From Streptomyces sp. NBC_00249 (lineage in GTDB: Bacteria > Actinomycetota > Actinomycetes > Streptomycetales > Streptomycetaceae), in the NCBI RefSeq assembly GCF_026342355.1, contig NZ_JAPEMV010000010.1, positions 248,001-312,000 of the forward strand: DNA of 64,000 bases, written 5' to 3'. Below the pieces are notes generated by a model. That model ran no database searches and was not told the origin of the DNA. It worked only from the letters and a program-made list of their open reading frames with translations. The position numbers and the translations under genes were made by a program. Positions 50,173 through 57,760 of this stretch are shown one piece after another. Position 1 is the first letter of the stretch. Each line of letters begins with the position of its first letter.

Positions 50173-50634
50173 CTAACGACTGCGCAGGCTCACCACGCCG
50201 CGGACCAGCAGCCACAGCAGCGCGGCGTTGACCAGGGCCCCGGCCAGGACCGCACCGTAGAAGCCGAACCCCAGCCACAGGTCGGCCTGCTCCCCGACGG
50301 GCGGCAGGTCCGCGCCCGCGCTCCACTCGCCCGGGGACGGCGGCGGCCCCACCGGCAGCGGGACCGCCCCGTCCGGGCCCGGGCCGACGGGCGGCGGCTC
50401 CGGTCCGGTGTACGGGGGCTCGGTCTCCGGCTCTTCGAGCGCCTTCCCGGGCCCGGGCAGGAAGAGCCCCGCCGCCAGCAGGCTGACCGGCGCGGAGGCC
50501 AGGATCGGCCAGACGCCCGCGAACCCGGCGTCCCCCGTCCTGACCAGCACGTCCACCCACACCAGCAGCCCCACCACCACGGCCAGGTAGCCGCCCGGAA
50601 TCCACACTTCGAGCCGTGACCGACGTCCTCGCAC
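50173..50634 (-). CDS. small membrane protein (SCO4225-like family)
   Basis: The 153-residue protein starts at GTG. Three hydrophobic segments are seen (about 13-30, 42-60 and 125-145) with a Pro/Gly-rich acidic outer loop (EEPETEPPYTGPEPPPVGPG) between the second and third. I recall relatives listed under the S. coelicolor locus name SCO4225; no function is known. It converges on the DUF2000 gene with a one-base gap between the stops. Confidence 0.65.
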   Translation of the reverse strand: MRGRRSRLEVWIPGGYLAVVVGLLVWVDVLVRTGDAGFAGVWPILASAPVSLLAAGLFLPGPGKALEEPETEPPYTGPEPPPVGPGPDGAVPLPVGPPPSPGEWSAGADLPPVGEQADLWLGFGFYGAVLAGALVNAALLWLLVRGVVSLRSR

Positions 50635-50722
50635 AGCACCCCCCGTTCGTCCGACAGCCAGTATCGGAACGGCCGGTCACGCCCACCTGAGTACGCCTAC
50701 TCAGCCCACCCCTCCCACTCCT

Positions 50723-50738
50723 TGTGACCTGGATCACA
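50723..50738 (+). promoter_or_regulatory. Crp-type binding site upstream of AhpD-like gene
   Basis: TGTGACCTGGATCACA is the full TGTGA-N6-TCACA palindrome of Crp sites, 81 bp before the start codon. Streptomyces Crp recognises GTG-N8-CAC type sites and governs germination and secondary metabolism. Confidence 0.6.
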
Positions 50739-50818
50739 TCGCACCCGTGTCACATCCGGCCCCGCCCGGGTGTCACACGGGTGTACGCACCACAGGAACC
50801 ACCCAAGGAGTGCACGTC

Positions 50819-51292
50819 ATGGACGCTCGCCTGAACCTCTTCGACAACGCGGTCGCCACCAAGGCCCTGCGTCACTTCATCTCGGCGGGGAAGATCATCG
50901 GGGACTCGACGCTGCCCGCCGCGACGCAGGAGCTGGTGAAGCTCCGCGCCAGCCAGATCAACGGCTGCGGCTTCTGCACCGACATGCACAGCAAGGACGC
51001 GGCGCACGCCGGGGAGACCCCGCTGCGCCTCAACCTGGTCGCGGCCTGGCGGGAGGCCACGGTGTTCACCGAGGCCGAGCGCGCCGCGCTGGAACTGGCG
51101 GAGCAGGGCACCCGCATCGCCGACGCCGCCGGCGGCGTCACGGACGAGGCCTGGGCGCGGGCCGCCGAGCACTACGACGAGGACCAGCTCGGCGCACTGG
51201 TGTCGCTGATCGCCCTCATCAACGCCTTCAACCGGGTCAACGTCCTCGTCCGGCAGCCCGCCGGCGACTACCAGCCCGGCATGTTCGGCTGA
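50819..51292 (+). CDS. carboxymuconolactone decarboxylase/AhpD-like alkylhydroperoxidase
   Basis: The 157-residue protein has the AhpD motif [16 protein letters not shown] with C50-x-x-C53 and H57. The typical tail [22 protein letters not shown] follows. Such proteins reduce peroxides using a CxxC pair and a proton relay. The ATG follows CAAGGAG. A consensus Crp site 81 bp upstream suggests cAMP-dependent control. Confidence 0.92.
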   Translation: MDARLNLFDNAVATKALRHFISAGKIIGDSTLPAATQELVKLRASQINGCGFCTDMHSKDAAHAGETPLRLNLVAAWREATVFTEAERAALELAEQGTRIADAAGGVTDEAWARAAEHYDEDQLGALVSLIALINAFNRVNVLVRQPAGDYQPGMFG

Positions 51293-51462
51293 GCCGTCGG
51301 GGGGATGCCTCCGTTGGTAGGGGTCTTATAGGCCGATCTGTTGATCTCGGCTCCGAAGCGCTCAAGATGCCGGGACTGCCGTCCGTAGCTCCCGGAGGAA
51401 CTTCGAACTCGCGGCCGGAGCACCACCCGCGCCGGCCGCATTCCGTACCGAAGGAGCGCAGC

Positions 51463-52797
51463 ATGAGTCGTGAGCAAGGGTCCAGATCGCCGTTCGGCCC
51501 CATCCCCCGCAACCGGTCGTGGATGGTCGGAGGCGCCTTGGCCTCGCTCTCCCTGGTGCTCGTAGGCGCGGCCAGCCCGGTCGTGGCATCGGTCACCCCG
51601 ACCGTCGCGGTCGTGCGCCCGGCCACCCCGACCGACGGCGGTCATGACGACTGCGAGCCACAGGACGGGCCGCCGTGGGAAGAGCACGACGAGTACGAGG
51701 AGCCGCTGCACCACGGAATGCTGGAGAGGCACCCGAAGGCGGGCGGCGGCGACGGGCACGACGGCCCCGACGGGCCCCCGCACGGCGACAAGGGCGACTT
51801 CTGCCCGCCGTCCGACGTTACGGGTCCCACGGGCCCGGCCGGACCGACCGGCCCGACCGGCCCGAAGGGTGACACGGGCACCCAGGGTCCGACCGGCCCC
51901 GCCGGCGCAGACGGCGCGGACGGCACAGACGGCCTAACCGGACCCCAGGGCCCCACCGGCCCCGCCGGCGCAGACGGCGCGGACGGCACAGACGGCCTAA
52001 CCGGACCCCAGGGCCCCACCGGCCCCGCAGGCGCAGACGGCGCGGACGGCACAGACGGCCTAACCGGACCCCAGGGCCCCACCGGCCCCGCAGGCGCAGA
52101 CGGCGCGGACGGCACAGACGGCCTAACCGGACCCCAGGGCCCCACCGGCCCCGCAGGCACGGACGGCACGGACGGCACGAACGGCACGAACGGCACAGAC
52201 GGCCTGACCGGACCCCAGGGCCCCACCGGCCCCGCAGGCACGGACGGCACAAACGGCACAGACGGCGTCACCGGACCCCAGGGCCCCACCGGCCCCGCAG
52301 GCACGGACGGCACAAACGGCACAGACGGCGTCACCGGACCCCAGGGCCCCACCGGCCCCGCAGGCGCGGACGGCGCGTGCTACGACATCGACACCTTTGC
52401 CCCCTCCGCCACCGAGGACTTCCAAGCGGCCCTCGTCAACGGCCGGGCCTTCGTGGGCAAGGCGCCCTCGCTGGGCGGGACCATCGTCTGGCAGGACCTC
52501 ACCAACACCGTCGCGGGTCCGGGCACCAGCGACCCCGTGAACCCCGACTACCCGAGCGGGGTCTGCGGCATCGCGATCGAGGCCCAGAACAACAACGCGT
52601 ACGTCAAGGTGGTGACGACGGACGGGACCGTGTGGCAGACGCACGGCACCACCACGGGCAACACGTTCGTCTGGAGCGAAGGCTGGGTCCAGCAGTCGAC
52701 GCCCACCCCGGTCACCGCCATCCGCGGGAAGTTCAAGGGCGACATGAACCTGGCCACCGCGCCGAACAGCGTCCCGCCGGCCCTGCGCCGTTCGTGA
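51463..52797 (+). CDS. secreted collagen-like protein
   Basis: The 444-residue protein starts at ATG after AAGGAG. A signal peptide (about 1-42, ending near PVVAS) precedes an acidic His/Pro-rich region (about 60-115). A collagen-like Gly-X-Y domain of about 62 triplets (121-306, for example [19 protein letters not shown]) follows. The C-terminal domain of about 138 residues has one Cys (CYDID) near its start. Bacterial collagen-like proteins form triple helices capped by globular domains and act in adhesion or spore surfaces. No LPxTG-type anchor is present, so it should be released. A bidirectional hairpin follows. Confidence 0.9.
   Translation: MSREQGSRSPFGPIPRNRSWMVGGALASLSLVLVGAASPVVASVTPTVAVVRPATPTDGGHDDCEPQDGPPWEEHDEYEEPLHHGMLERHPKAGGGDGHDGPDGPPHGDKGDFCPPSDVTGPTGPAGPTGPTGPKGDTGTQGPTGPAGADGADGTDGLTGPQGPTGPAGADGADGTDGLTGPQGPTGPAGADGADGTDGLTGPQGPTGPAGADGADGTDGLTGPQGPTGPAGTDGTDGTNGTNGTDGLTGPQGPTGPAGTDGTNGTDGVTGPQGPTGPAGTDGTNGTDGVTGPQGPTGPAGADGACYDIDTFAPSATEDFQAALVNGRAFVGKAPSLGGTIVWQDLTNTVAGPGTSDPVNPDYPSGVCGIAIEAQNNNAYVKVVTTDGTVWQTHGTTTGNTFVWSEGWVQQSTPTPVTAIRGKFKGDMNLATAPNSVPPALRRS
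51931..52380 (+). repeat. 63 bp tandem repeat encoding collagen-like triplets
   Basis: Seven units begin with GGCCTAACCGGACCCC or close variants at 51931, 51994, 52057, 52120, 52201, 52264 and 52327. Most are 63 bp long and one is 81 bp. Adjacent units are almost identical, so the copy number is likely to vary between strains. Confidence 0.9.
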
Positions 52798-52821
52798 CGT
52801 AGTCCCTTCAGGTAGACCAGC

Positions 52822-52870
52822 GCGGCCCGGAGCACCGTCGGATCTCGATCCGGCCGAGGCTCCGGGCCGC
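52822..52870. terminator. bidirectional terminator
   Basis: A perfect 12 bp stem (GCGGCCCGGAGC and complement) with an inner dyad lies between the convergent collagen-like and secreted-protein genes. Confidence 0.75.
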
Positions 52871-52902
52871 TCCGGTGTCTCGCTCGGCCGCCTGGGCGGG
52901 GG

Positions 52903-53859
52903 TCACTTCGGGGCGACGGCCCCCGAGTCCGGCGACTGCATGAGTCCGGACGCGTCGACCGCCTCGAAGTCCGACCCCTTGAAGCCCTTGAGGGCGTCGA
53001 GCTGGGCGTTGTCCCAGCCGGGGTTCTCCTCGCCGGTGAGGTACCAGGCCGAGCCGTTGTCCGCGACGATCGCGCCGTACGTCTTGAGCGCCTCGGCGAC
53101 GGCCTTGGCCTGCGGGGCGAGCCGCGAGGTGTCCACCGAGCCCTTGAGCCGCAGCCGCAGCCCCATGGGCGGCAGGGACGGGTCGGCGGCGGCGCCCGCC
53201 TGGTGCCGGGCGGGCCAGACGTAGCTCTGGTCGGAGCGGGGGACGGTCATGCGGATCGCGTGGTCGATCCGCCCGGCCGCCGCCTCGTCGTAGCGCACCA
53301 GACCGGGGAGGATGGCAAGGCCGGCGGCATCGGCCGAGGTCCATCCGTCGGGCCGCAGCCGGTTGCTCCGCAGGTCGAAGACCGCGCCGCCGCCCGCGTG
53401 CCAGGCGTTGCCGCCCTGCGGCTTCGCGTTCCAGAGCTCGTAGGACCGGCACAGGGCCTTGTCCCAGACGACGACGTGTCGGTCCTCGCTGCTCGCAGGG
53501 CCGTTCTCGATCTTCGCGTCCTGCGGGATCCGGTATCCGGACTTGTCGCTCTCCTCGGCGTAGTCGAGGGAGACCTTCGACTCCGGGACCTGCGCGGCGG
53601 GGACGGTGATGGGGATCCCGAAGGGTTTCCCGTCGATGAGCCCGGACCCGAAGTCCGGGTGCAGGGGCTCGGCGGCACCGATCGAGGCGACGTACCGGGC
53701 GGAGGCGGGGTGCACGGGGAGCCCGTCCACGGGTGCGTGCCAGAAGCTGTCCGACGGTGCGGTCGGGCAGGATCCGCCGCCCGGGGCCCGGACGGGGGAC
53801 GGCGCGAGGGCGGACCCGGACAGCAGGCACACCACGGCGACGGCCACCATGCCCTTCAT
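52903..53859 (-). CDS. secreted protein of unknown function
   Basis: From the ATG at 53859 the protein has 318 residues. A signal peptide ends near APSPVRA. The mature part contains SFWHAPVDGLPVHPASARYVASI, KPFGIPITVP, HAGGGAVFDLRSNRLRPDGW and YGAIVADNGSAWYLTGEENPGW. The beta-rich pattern with WHA and DNGS motifs recurs in secreted proteins of actinobacteria and fungi whose function I do not know. It is probably an extracellular carbohydrate-active or adhesive protein; that is a guess from composition only. Confidence 0.65.
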   Translation of the reverse strand: MKGMVAVAVVCLLSGSALAPSPVRAPGGGSCPTAPSDSFWHAPVDGLPVHPASARYVASIGAAEPLHPDFGSGLIDGKPFGIPITVPAAQVPESKVSLDYAEESDKSGYRIPQDAKIENGPASSEDRHVVVWDKALCRSYELWNAKPQGGNAWHAGGGAVFDLRSNRLRPDGWTSADAAGLAILPGLVRYDEAAAGRIDHAIRMTVPRSDQSYVWPARHQAGAAADPSLPPMGLRLRLKGSVDTSRLAPQAKAVAEALKTYGAIVADNGSAWYLTGEENPGWDNAQLDALKGFKGSDFEAVDASGLMQSPDSGAVAPK

Positions 53860-53912
53860 CCGTCCAGCGTAGGCGCGTTCCCGGCGGGGCGCGCTGCGGT
53901 GGGACGGGGGGT

Positions 53913-54428
53913 TCAGGCCACGCGGGCGGCGATGAGCTCGGCGACCTGCGCCGGAGCGACACCCGTCGTGTCGATCACCTCGGCTTCCCGGCTCAGCCAG
54001 GGGCGGGCCTCTTCGTAGGCGTCGAGGTGGTCCAGGCGCCACTGCCGGGCGCCGGTCTCCACGGTGTCCGTCTCGATCCGCCGGGCCAGGGTGTCCCGGT
54101 CCGCGTGCAGAACGAAGTGCCGGACCGGGACGCCCGCCTTCTCCAGCCCCGCGCGCATCTCGGCCCAGTACCGCTCGACCAGCACCGACTGGGGGACGAC
54201 GAGCACGCCGCCGACGTAGTCGAGGACCTGGGAGGCGGTCTCCACGACCAGGGACCGCCAAGGGTCCCACTCCTGGAAGTCCTTGACCGGTACGGACTCC
54301 AGGACGTGCCGCAGCATGAAGCCGACGTACTCGGAGTCGAAGATCCTCGCCTGTGGAAGCCGCGGGACGAGCTCCTTCGAGGTGGTCGTCTTGCCCGCGC
54401 CGAAGGTCCCGTTCAACCAGATGATCAT
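53913..54428 (-). CDS. AAA-type ATP-binding protein (TmrB/kinase-like)
   Basis: The 171-residue protein opens MIIWLNGTFGAGKTTTSKEL, a P-loop (GAGKTT). DSEYVGFMLRHVL and FVLHADRDTLARRI follow, as in TmrB and small nucleotide kinase-like proteins. TmrB binds tunicamycin; no such function can be assigned here. The start at 54428 lies just right of a 178 bp repeat element at 54439-54616, which separates it from the wHTH gene on the same strand. Confidence 0.82.
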   Translation of the reverse strand: MIIWLNGTFGAGKTTTSKELVPRLPQARIFDSEYVGFMLRHVLESVPVKDFQEWDPWRSLVVETASQVLDYVGGVLVVPQSVLVERYWAEMRAGLEKAGVPVRHFVLHADRDTLARRIETDTVETGARQWRLDHLDAYEEARPWLSREAEVIDTTGVAPAQVAELIAARVA

Positions 54429-54438
54429 GCCGGTGAGC

Positions 54439-54616
54439 CTAGGTCCTGTCGTCAAACTCCCGTCTGCCCCGCGACGCCTGGCACGCGCTCTCGCCGCACC
54501 GGGCGAAAGCCCAGTACGTCCAGTACGCGGACTTCCGCCCGGCACGCCGAGAGCACGCACCAGACGCCGCGGGGCCGCCCTCCGGGCGACGACGGGAGTG
54601 TGACGACGGGCCCTAG
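54439..54616. repeat. 178 bp palindromic MITE-like element bounded by CTAG
   Basis: Both ends are CTAG and the terminal 26 bp arms pair with three mismatches (CTAGGTCCTGTCGTC on the left). A second inner pair of about 28 bp (GCCCCGCGACGCCTGGCAC on the left) also matches its complement, so almost the whole unit can fold. It contains no gene. Its right end supplies the TAG stop of the neighbouring wHTH gene. Confidence 0.75.
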
Positions 54617-55797
54617 GCCGCGTCCGCTTCGGGCGGGCAGTCGCGGCAGCGGCGGCCGGGTTCGGGGGACCGGAAGGCCCGTTCGCAGCCGTCGCAGTTG
54701 ATGAGCGGATCCGGGCGCCGGTTCTGCGGGGCGGGCGCCGCGACGGGCATGTGCGGCGGGATCCCGGCGCGCAGCCGGTAGCCGATGACGGCGGCCGGGC
54801 TGCGCATGTCCGGGGGCAGCCCGGTGGCCAGCACGTGCCGTACCGAGTCCGGATCGGCGCCCCGGTCCAGCCAGGCGCTCACCCCGGGCGCGAGCTGGTG
54901 CACGTCCCGCTCGGAGAGCAGCAGCCGGGGATCGTCCCCACGCAGCCGGGCGAGCAGATCGAAGGCCTCTTGCCTGGCCGGCACATCCTGCCCCGCCGAC
55001 ACATCCGGCCCCGCCAAATCCAGCCCCGCCGGCGTTTGAGGCGCGGGTCCGGGCGGAGCCCGGTGCCCGGCGGAGCCGGGTTCCCTGGAGCTCCGCCCCA
55101 GCCCCCGCGCCTCAAACGCCGGCGGGGCTGGATGGTCCGGGCCTGACTCAGCCGCGGGCTGAGGGTCCTGCACGGGCTCAGGCGCGGGCTCCGAGCCCTG
55201 CACGGGCACGGACACCGGCTGCGGTACGGACTCCAGTGCGGGCGCGGGCGCGGGCCCGGGGTCCGGGTCGGGCTCCGGGTCGGGCTCCGGGTCGGGCTCC
55301 GGGTCCGGATCGGGCTCCGGCTCCGGGTCGGGCTCGGGGTCCGGGTGCCACAGCGGCGGGAGTTCCGGGGACGAGACCGGCTCCGGGGCGGGCTTGCGGC
55401 CCCTCGGAGAGGGCGGCGACGAGGGGCCACCCTTGGGCGGCCGGTTGTAGGACACCGTCCGCGTCACGAGGTGCCCCTCGGCGGTCCGTACACGGACCCG
55501 CTCCAGGTACCCGGCCGCCTCCAACTCCCGCAGGGCCGCCGCGATGCGGACCTCCCCCTCGGGGAACCGTTCGGCGAGCCGCTTGATGCCGATCTTGGCG
55601 CCGGTCGGCAGCGACTGGATGTACAGCGCGAGCCCGATCGCCACCAGCGACAACGTCCGGTGCTGGGCGAGGTGGTTGCCGACCACGACGTAGTGATCGA
55701 CGTGCCGCACGTTGACGTGGACGACACCGGAAGGGATTGTCCCGCCGCGAAGACGGGACGACGCGCGCGAGCGCACGCTAGGGTTCTTGAAAGCCAT
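54613..55797 (-). CDS. winged-helix DNA-binding protein with acidic repeats and zinc ribbon
   Basis: From the ATG at 55797 the protein has 394 residues. The N-terminal third has a winged-helix (HHYVVVGN-like start, then RTLSLVAIGLALYIQSLPTG, IKRLAERFPEGEVRIAAALRELEAAGYLER). A Pro/Asp/Glu repeat region (PEPDPEPDP units) follows. The C-terminus has a zinc-ribbon set NCDGCERAF then RRCRDCPPE. A 116 bp inverted-repeat element (55018-55133) lies in-frame in the middle. Its stop codon lies in the right end of another element (54613-54616). Function unknown. Confidence 0.72.
   Translation of the reverse strand: MAFKNPSVRSRASSRLRGGTIPSGVVHVNVRHVDHYVVVGNHLAQHRTLSLVAIGLALYIQSLPTGAKIGIKRLAERFPEGEVRIAAALRELEAAGYLERVRVRTAEGHLVTRTVSYNRPPKGGPSSPPSPRGRKPAPEPVSSPELPPLWHPDPEPDPEPEPDPDPEPDPEPDPEPDPDPGPAPAPALESVPQPVSVPVQGSEPAPEPVQDPQPAAESGPDHPAPPAFEARGLGRSSREPGSAGHRAPPGPAPQTPAGLDLAGPDVSAGQDVPARQEAFDLLARLRGDDPRLLLSERDVHQLAPGVSAWLDRGADPDSVRHVLATGLPPDMRSPAAVIGYRLRAGIPPHMPVAAPAPQNRRPDPLINCDGCERAFRSPEPGRRCRDCPPEADAA
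55018..55133 (-). repeat. 116 bp inverted-repeat element inserted in the wHTH gene
   Basis: Perfect 30 bp arms (left ATCCAGCCCCGCCGG to AGGCGCGGG) flank a 56 bp interior that itself contains partial dyads. It is translated in the host frame as a Pro/Gly/Ala-rich stretch. I recall CGGCGTTTGAGGCGC as a dispersed Streptomyces intergenic repeat; here it lies within a coding sequence. Confidence 0.85.
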
Positions 55798-56040
55798 TGG
55801 GAAGTCGTTGTCTTCCTCGTTGGTCAGGCCCTCGTCCGGGATGCCAGTCCCGGCGGGGGCCGTCTCAGGTCTGTTGTTGTGGGCCGAGCATATGCCCGGC
55901 AACCGCTCCCAAATCCAGCCCAGTTGGCACAGTTCACCCGTGTGAGTGAGCGGGGAGCCGGAGGGGTTCGGTGGGGTGGATTTAGCTCCCGTACTGGAGA
56001 GAAGTACATATCGCGGCGGACCGGGTCCCGGCCCACCACG

Positions 56041-56463
56041 TCACGGTCCGAGCGGTTCACCGGGCCCGTCCAGCTCCGCCCACACCACCTTCCACGGCGG
56101 CGGCCCCGTCTCCACCCCCCACCGGTCGGCGAGCGCGTCCACCAGTACCAGCCCCCGCCCGGCCTCCGCGTCCCCATCCGCGTCGCGGAGACACGGGACC
56201 CGGTCCCGGCAGGTGTCCACCACCTCGATCCGGAGCACCTTCCCGTCCAGCCCCAGCCCGACCTGGAAGCCGCGCCCCGCCACCCTCCCGTGCGTGACGG
56301 CATTGGCGGCGAGCTCCCCGACGATCAGCCCGGGCGCCTCGCCGGACAACCCCCAGGCGAGCACCTGCTCAACGGCGAGCAACCGGGCCTGCCGGGCCCC
56401 GCGGGGCGTGGCGGGCAGCCGGACGGCGAACTGGGCAGCGGAGTAACCGATTTGACTGTTCAC
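56041..56463 (-). CDS. ATP-binding protein, RsbW-like HATPase (anti-sigma type)
   Basis: The 140-residue protein has the GHKL signatures VGELAANAVTHGRVAG (N box), LRIEVVDTCRD (G1) and GRGLVLVDALADRWG (G2). This is the single-domain type related to RsbW/SpoIIAB that is abundant in Streptomyces. It starts at GTG and is divergent from the XRE/DUF397 pair at 56618, a common triad in this genus. It may bind a sigma factor or anti-anti-sigma factor or act with DUF397. Confidence 0.9.
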   Translation of the reverse strand: MNSQIGYSAAQFAVRLPATPRGARQARLLAVEQVLAWGLSGEAPGLIVGELAANAVTHGRVAGRGFQVGLGLDGKVLRIEVVDTCRDRVPCLRDADGDAEAGRGLVLVDALADRWGVETGPPPWKVVWAELDGPGEPLGP

Positions 56464-56617
56464 GTCACTCAGCGTGGACCGTCATGCGTACCGTGGGAAG
56501 TGCCAACGCCCTCGCGTCCGGGGTTTGTCCCGCGCTTGTCTGGTGCTGTCCCGGCTGTCCTGGAAGTCGTACGGGCAGGGCGTGTTGAGACATTCGGTAC
56601 GTCGGAGGTGGGCGCGC

Positions 56618-57475
56618 ATGGGCGTGGACAGTGACGGTACGGAAGACGCCGGCTGGGAGATCGATCCCGAGGACGAGCAGGGAGCGGCGGTCCTGGCCGC
56701 GCTCGGCCGCCAGCTCAAGGCGTGGCGCGAGGAGGCGGGCATGCGGGCCGCCGACTTCGGCACGACCCTCGGGTACGGGGAGGCCCTGATCCGCAAGGTC
56801 GAGGCGGGGAAGCGCATCCCCCGCCCGGAGTACCTGGACAAGGCGGACGAGGTCCTGCACGCGGGCGGCAGGATCGCCGCGATGAAGGAGGACATGGAAC
56901 AGGTCCGCTACCCGAAGAAGGTCCGCGACCTGGCGAAGCTGGAGTCCAAAGCGGTCGAGCTGTCCGCCTACCGCAGTCACAACATCCACGGCCTGTTGCA
57001 GACGGACGACTACGCACGGGCTCTGTTCCAGATGTGGCAGCCGCCGCAGACAAATGCGGAGGTCGAACGTGGACTGGCCGGCCGGATGTCCCGCCAGTCG
57101 ATCTTCGACCGCGAGCCCGCACCCGCCCTCTGCTTCGTCCAGGAAGAGGTAACTCTTCGACGCCGCATCGGGGGGACAATGGTGATGCGTGGCCAGCTCG
57201 AACGCTTGCTTGAGGTCGCCGAGTTGCGACACGTCACGATCCAGGTCATGCCTACCGATCTCGAAGAGCACGCCGGGATGGGCGGGTTGATCCAAGTCCT
57301 GAAGTTCGCGGACGGATCGGCTGTCGGGCGCTCCGAGGGGGCGTTCAACGGTCGACCCGTCTCCGATCCCAGGCGACTCCGGATACTGGAGCATTGCCAT
57401 GCCATGATCCGGTCCCAGGCGCTCACGCCCCGGGAGTCCGTAGCATTCATCGAGCAAGTGCTGGGAGAGACATGA
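56618..57475 (+). CDS. XRE-family regulator with DUF5753
   Basis: From the ATG after GGAGG the protein has 285 residues. The acidic N-terminus of about 25 residues precedes a helix-turn-helix (about 25-80: LGRQLKAWREEAGMRAADFGTTLGYGEALIRKVEAGKRIP). The DUF5753 domain follows (HNIHGLLQTDDYARALFQMW, SRQSIF, VTIQVMPTDLEEHAGMGG). It overlaps the DUF397 gene by four bases (ATGA) and is divergent from the HATPase gene. It is probably a WhiJ-like repressor whose activity is relieved by its DUF397 partner. Confidence 0.9.
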   Translation: MGVDSDGTEDAGWEIDPEDEQGAAVLAALGRQLKAWREEAGMRAADFGTTLGYGEALIRKVEAGKRIPRPEYLDKADEVLHAGGRIAAMKEDMEQVRYPKKVRDLAKLESKAVELSAYRSHNIHGLLQTDDYARALFQMWQPPQTNAEVERGLAGRMSRQSIFDREPAPALCFVQEEVTLRRRIGGTMVMRGQLERLLEVAELRHVTIQVMPTDLEEHAGMGGLIQVLKFADGSAVGRSEGAFNGRPVSDPRRLRILEHCHAMIRSQALTPRESVAFIEQVLGET

Positions 57476-57717
57476 TCCAGAACTCCGAACTGGAGTGGTT
57501 CAAGAGCAGCTACAGCGACAGCGGCGACATCAACGACTGCGTCGAAGTGGCCCACTCCTGGTTCAAGAGCAGCTACAGCGACAGCAGCGACGGAAACGAC
57601 TGCGTCGAGGTGGCGAACACTCCCGCCACGGTCCACGTCCGGGACTCCAAGGACACCGCCCTCCCCCACCTCACCTTCGCCCCCCACGCCTGGACGGGGT
57701 TCCTTGCTGCACAATGA
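57472..57717 (+). CDS. DUF397 protein with duplicated N-terminal motif
   Basis: The 81-residue protein carries the DUF397 pattern but the WFKSSYSDSxDxNDCVEVA segment occurs twice, at residues 9-27 and 30-48. The TVHVRDSKDTALPHLTFAPHAWTGFL tail is normal. The two copies are encoded by a 63 bp tandem duplication. It overlaps the XRE gene upstream and is followed 43 bp later by a kinase gene. Confidence 0.9.
   Translation: MIQNSELEWFKSSYSDSGDINDCVEVAHSWFKSSYSDSSDGNDCVEVANTPATVHVRDSKDTALPHLTFAPHAWTGFLAAQ
57496..57621 (+). repeat. 63 bp tandem duplication within DUF397
   Basis: Copy one runs 57496-57558 and copy two 57559-57621, both beginning TGGTTCAAGAGCAGC. The duplication is in-frame and adds 21 residues. 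Confidence 0.9.
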
Positions 57718-57760
57718 CCCCTGCGCAAGCAGGCGTTGACGTGCAGCAGGGGGCGGACGG

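Noticed and set aside
51886-52380. CRISPR-like regular repeats
   Set aside because: The 63 bp units are continuous coding repeats of Gly-X-Y triplets with no unique spacers.
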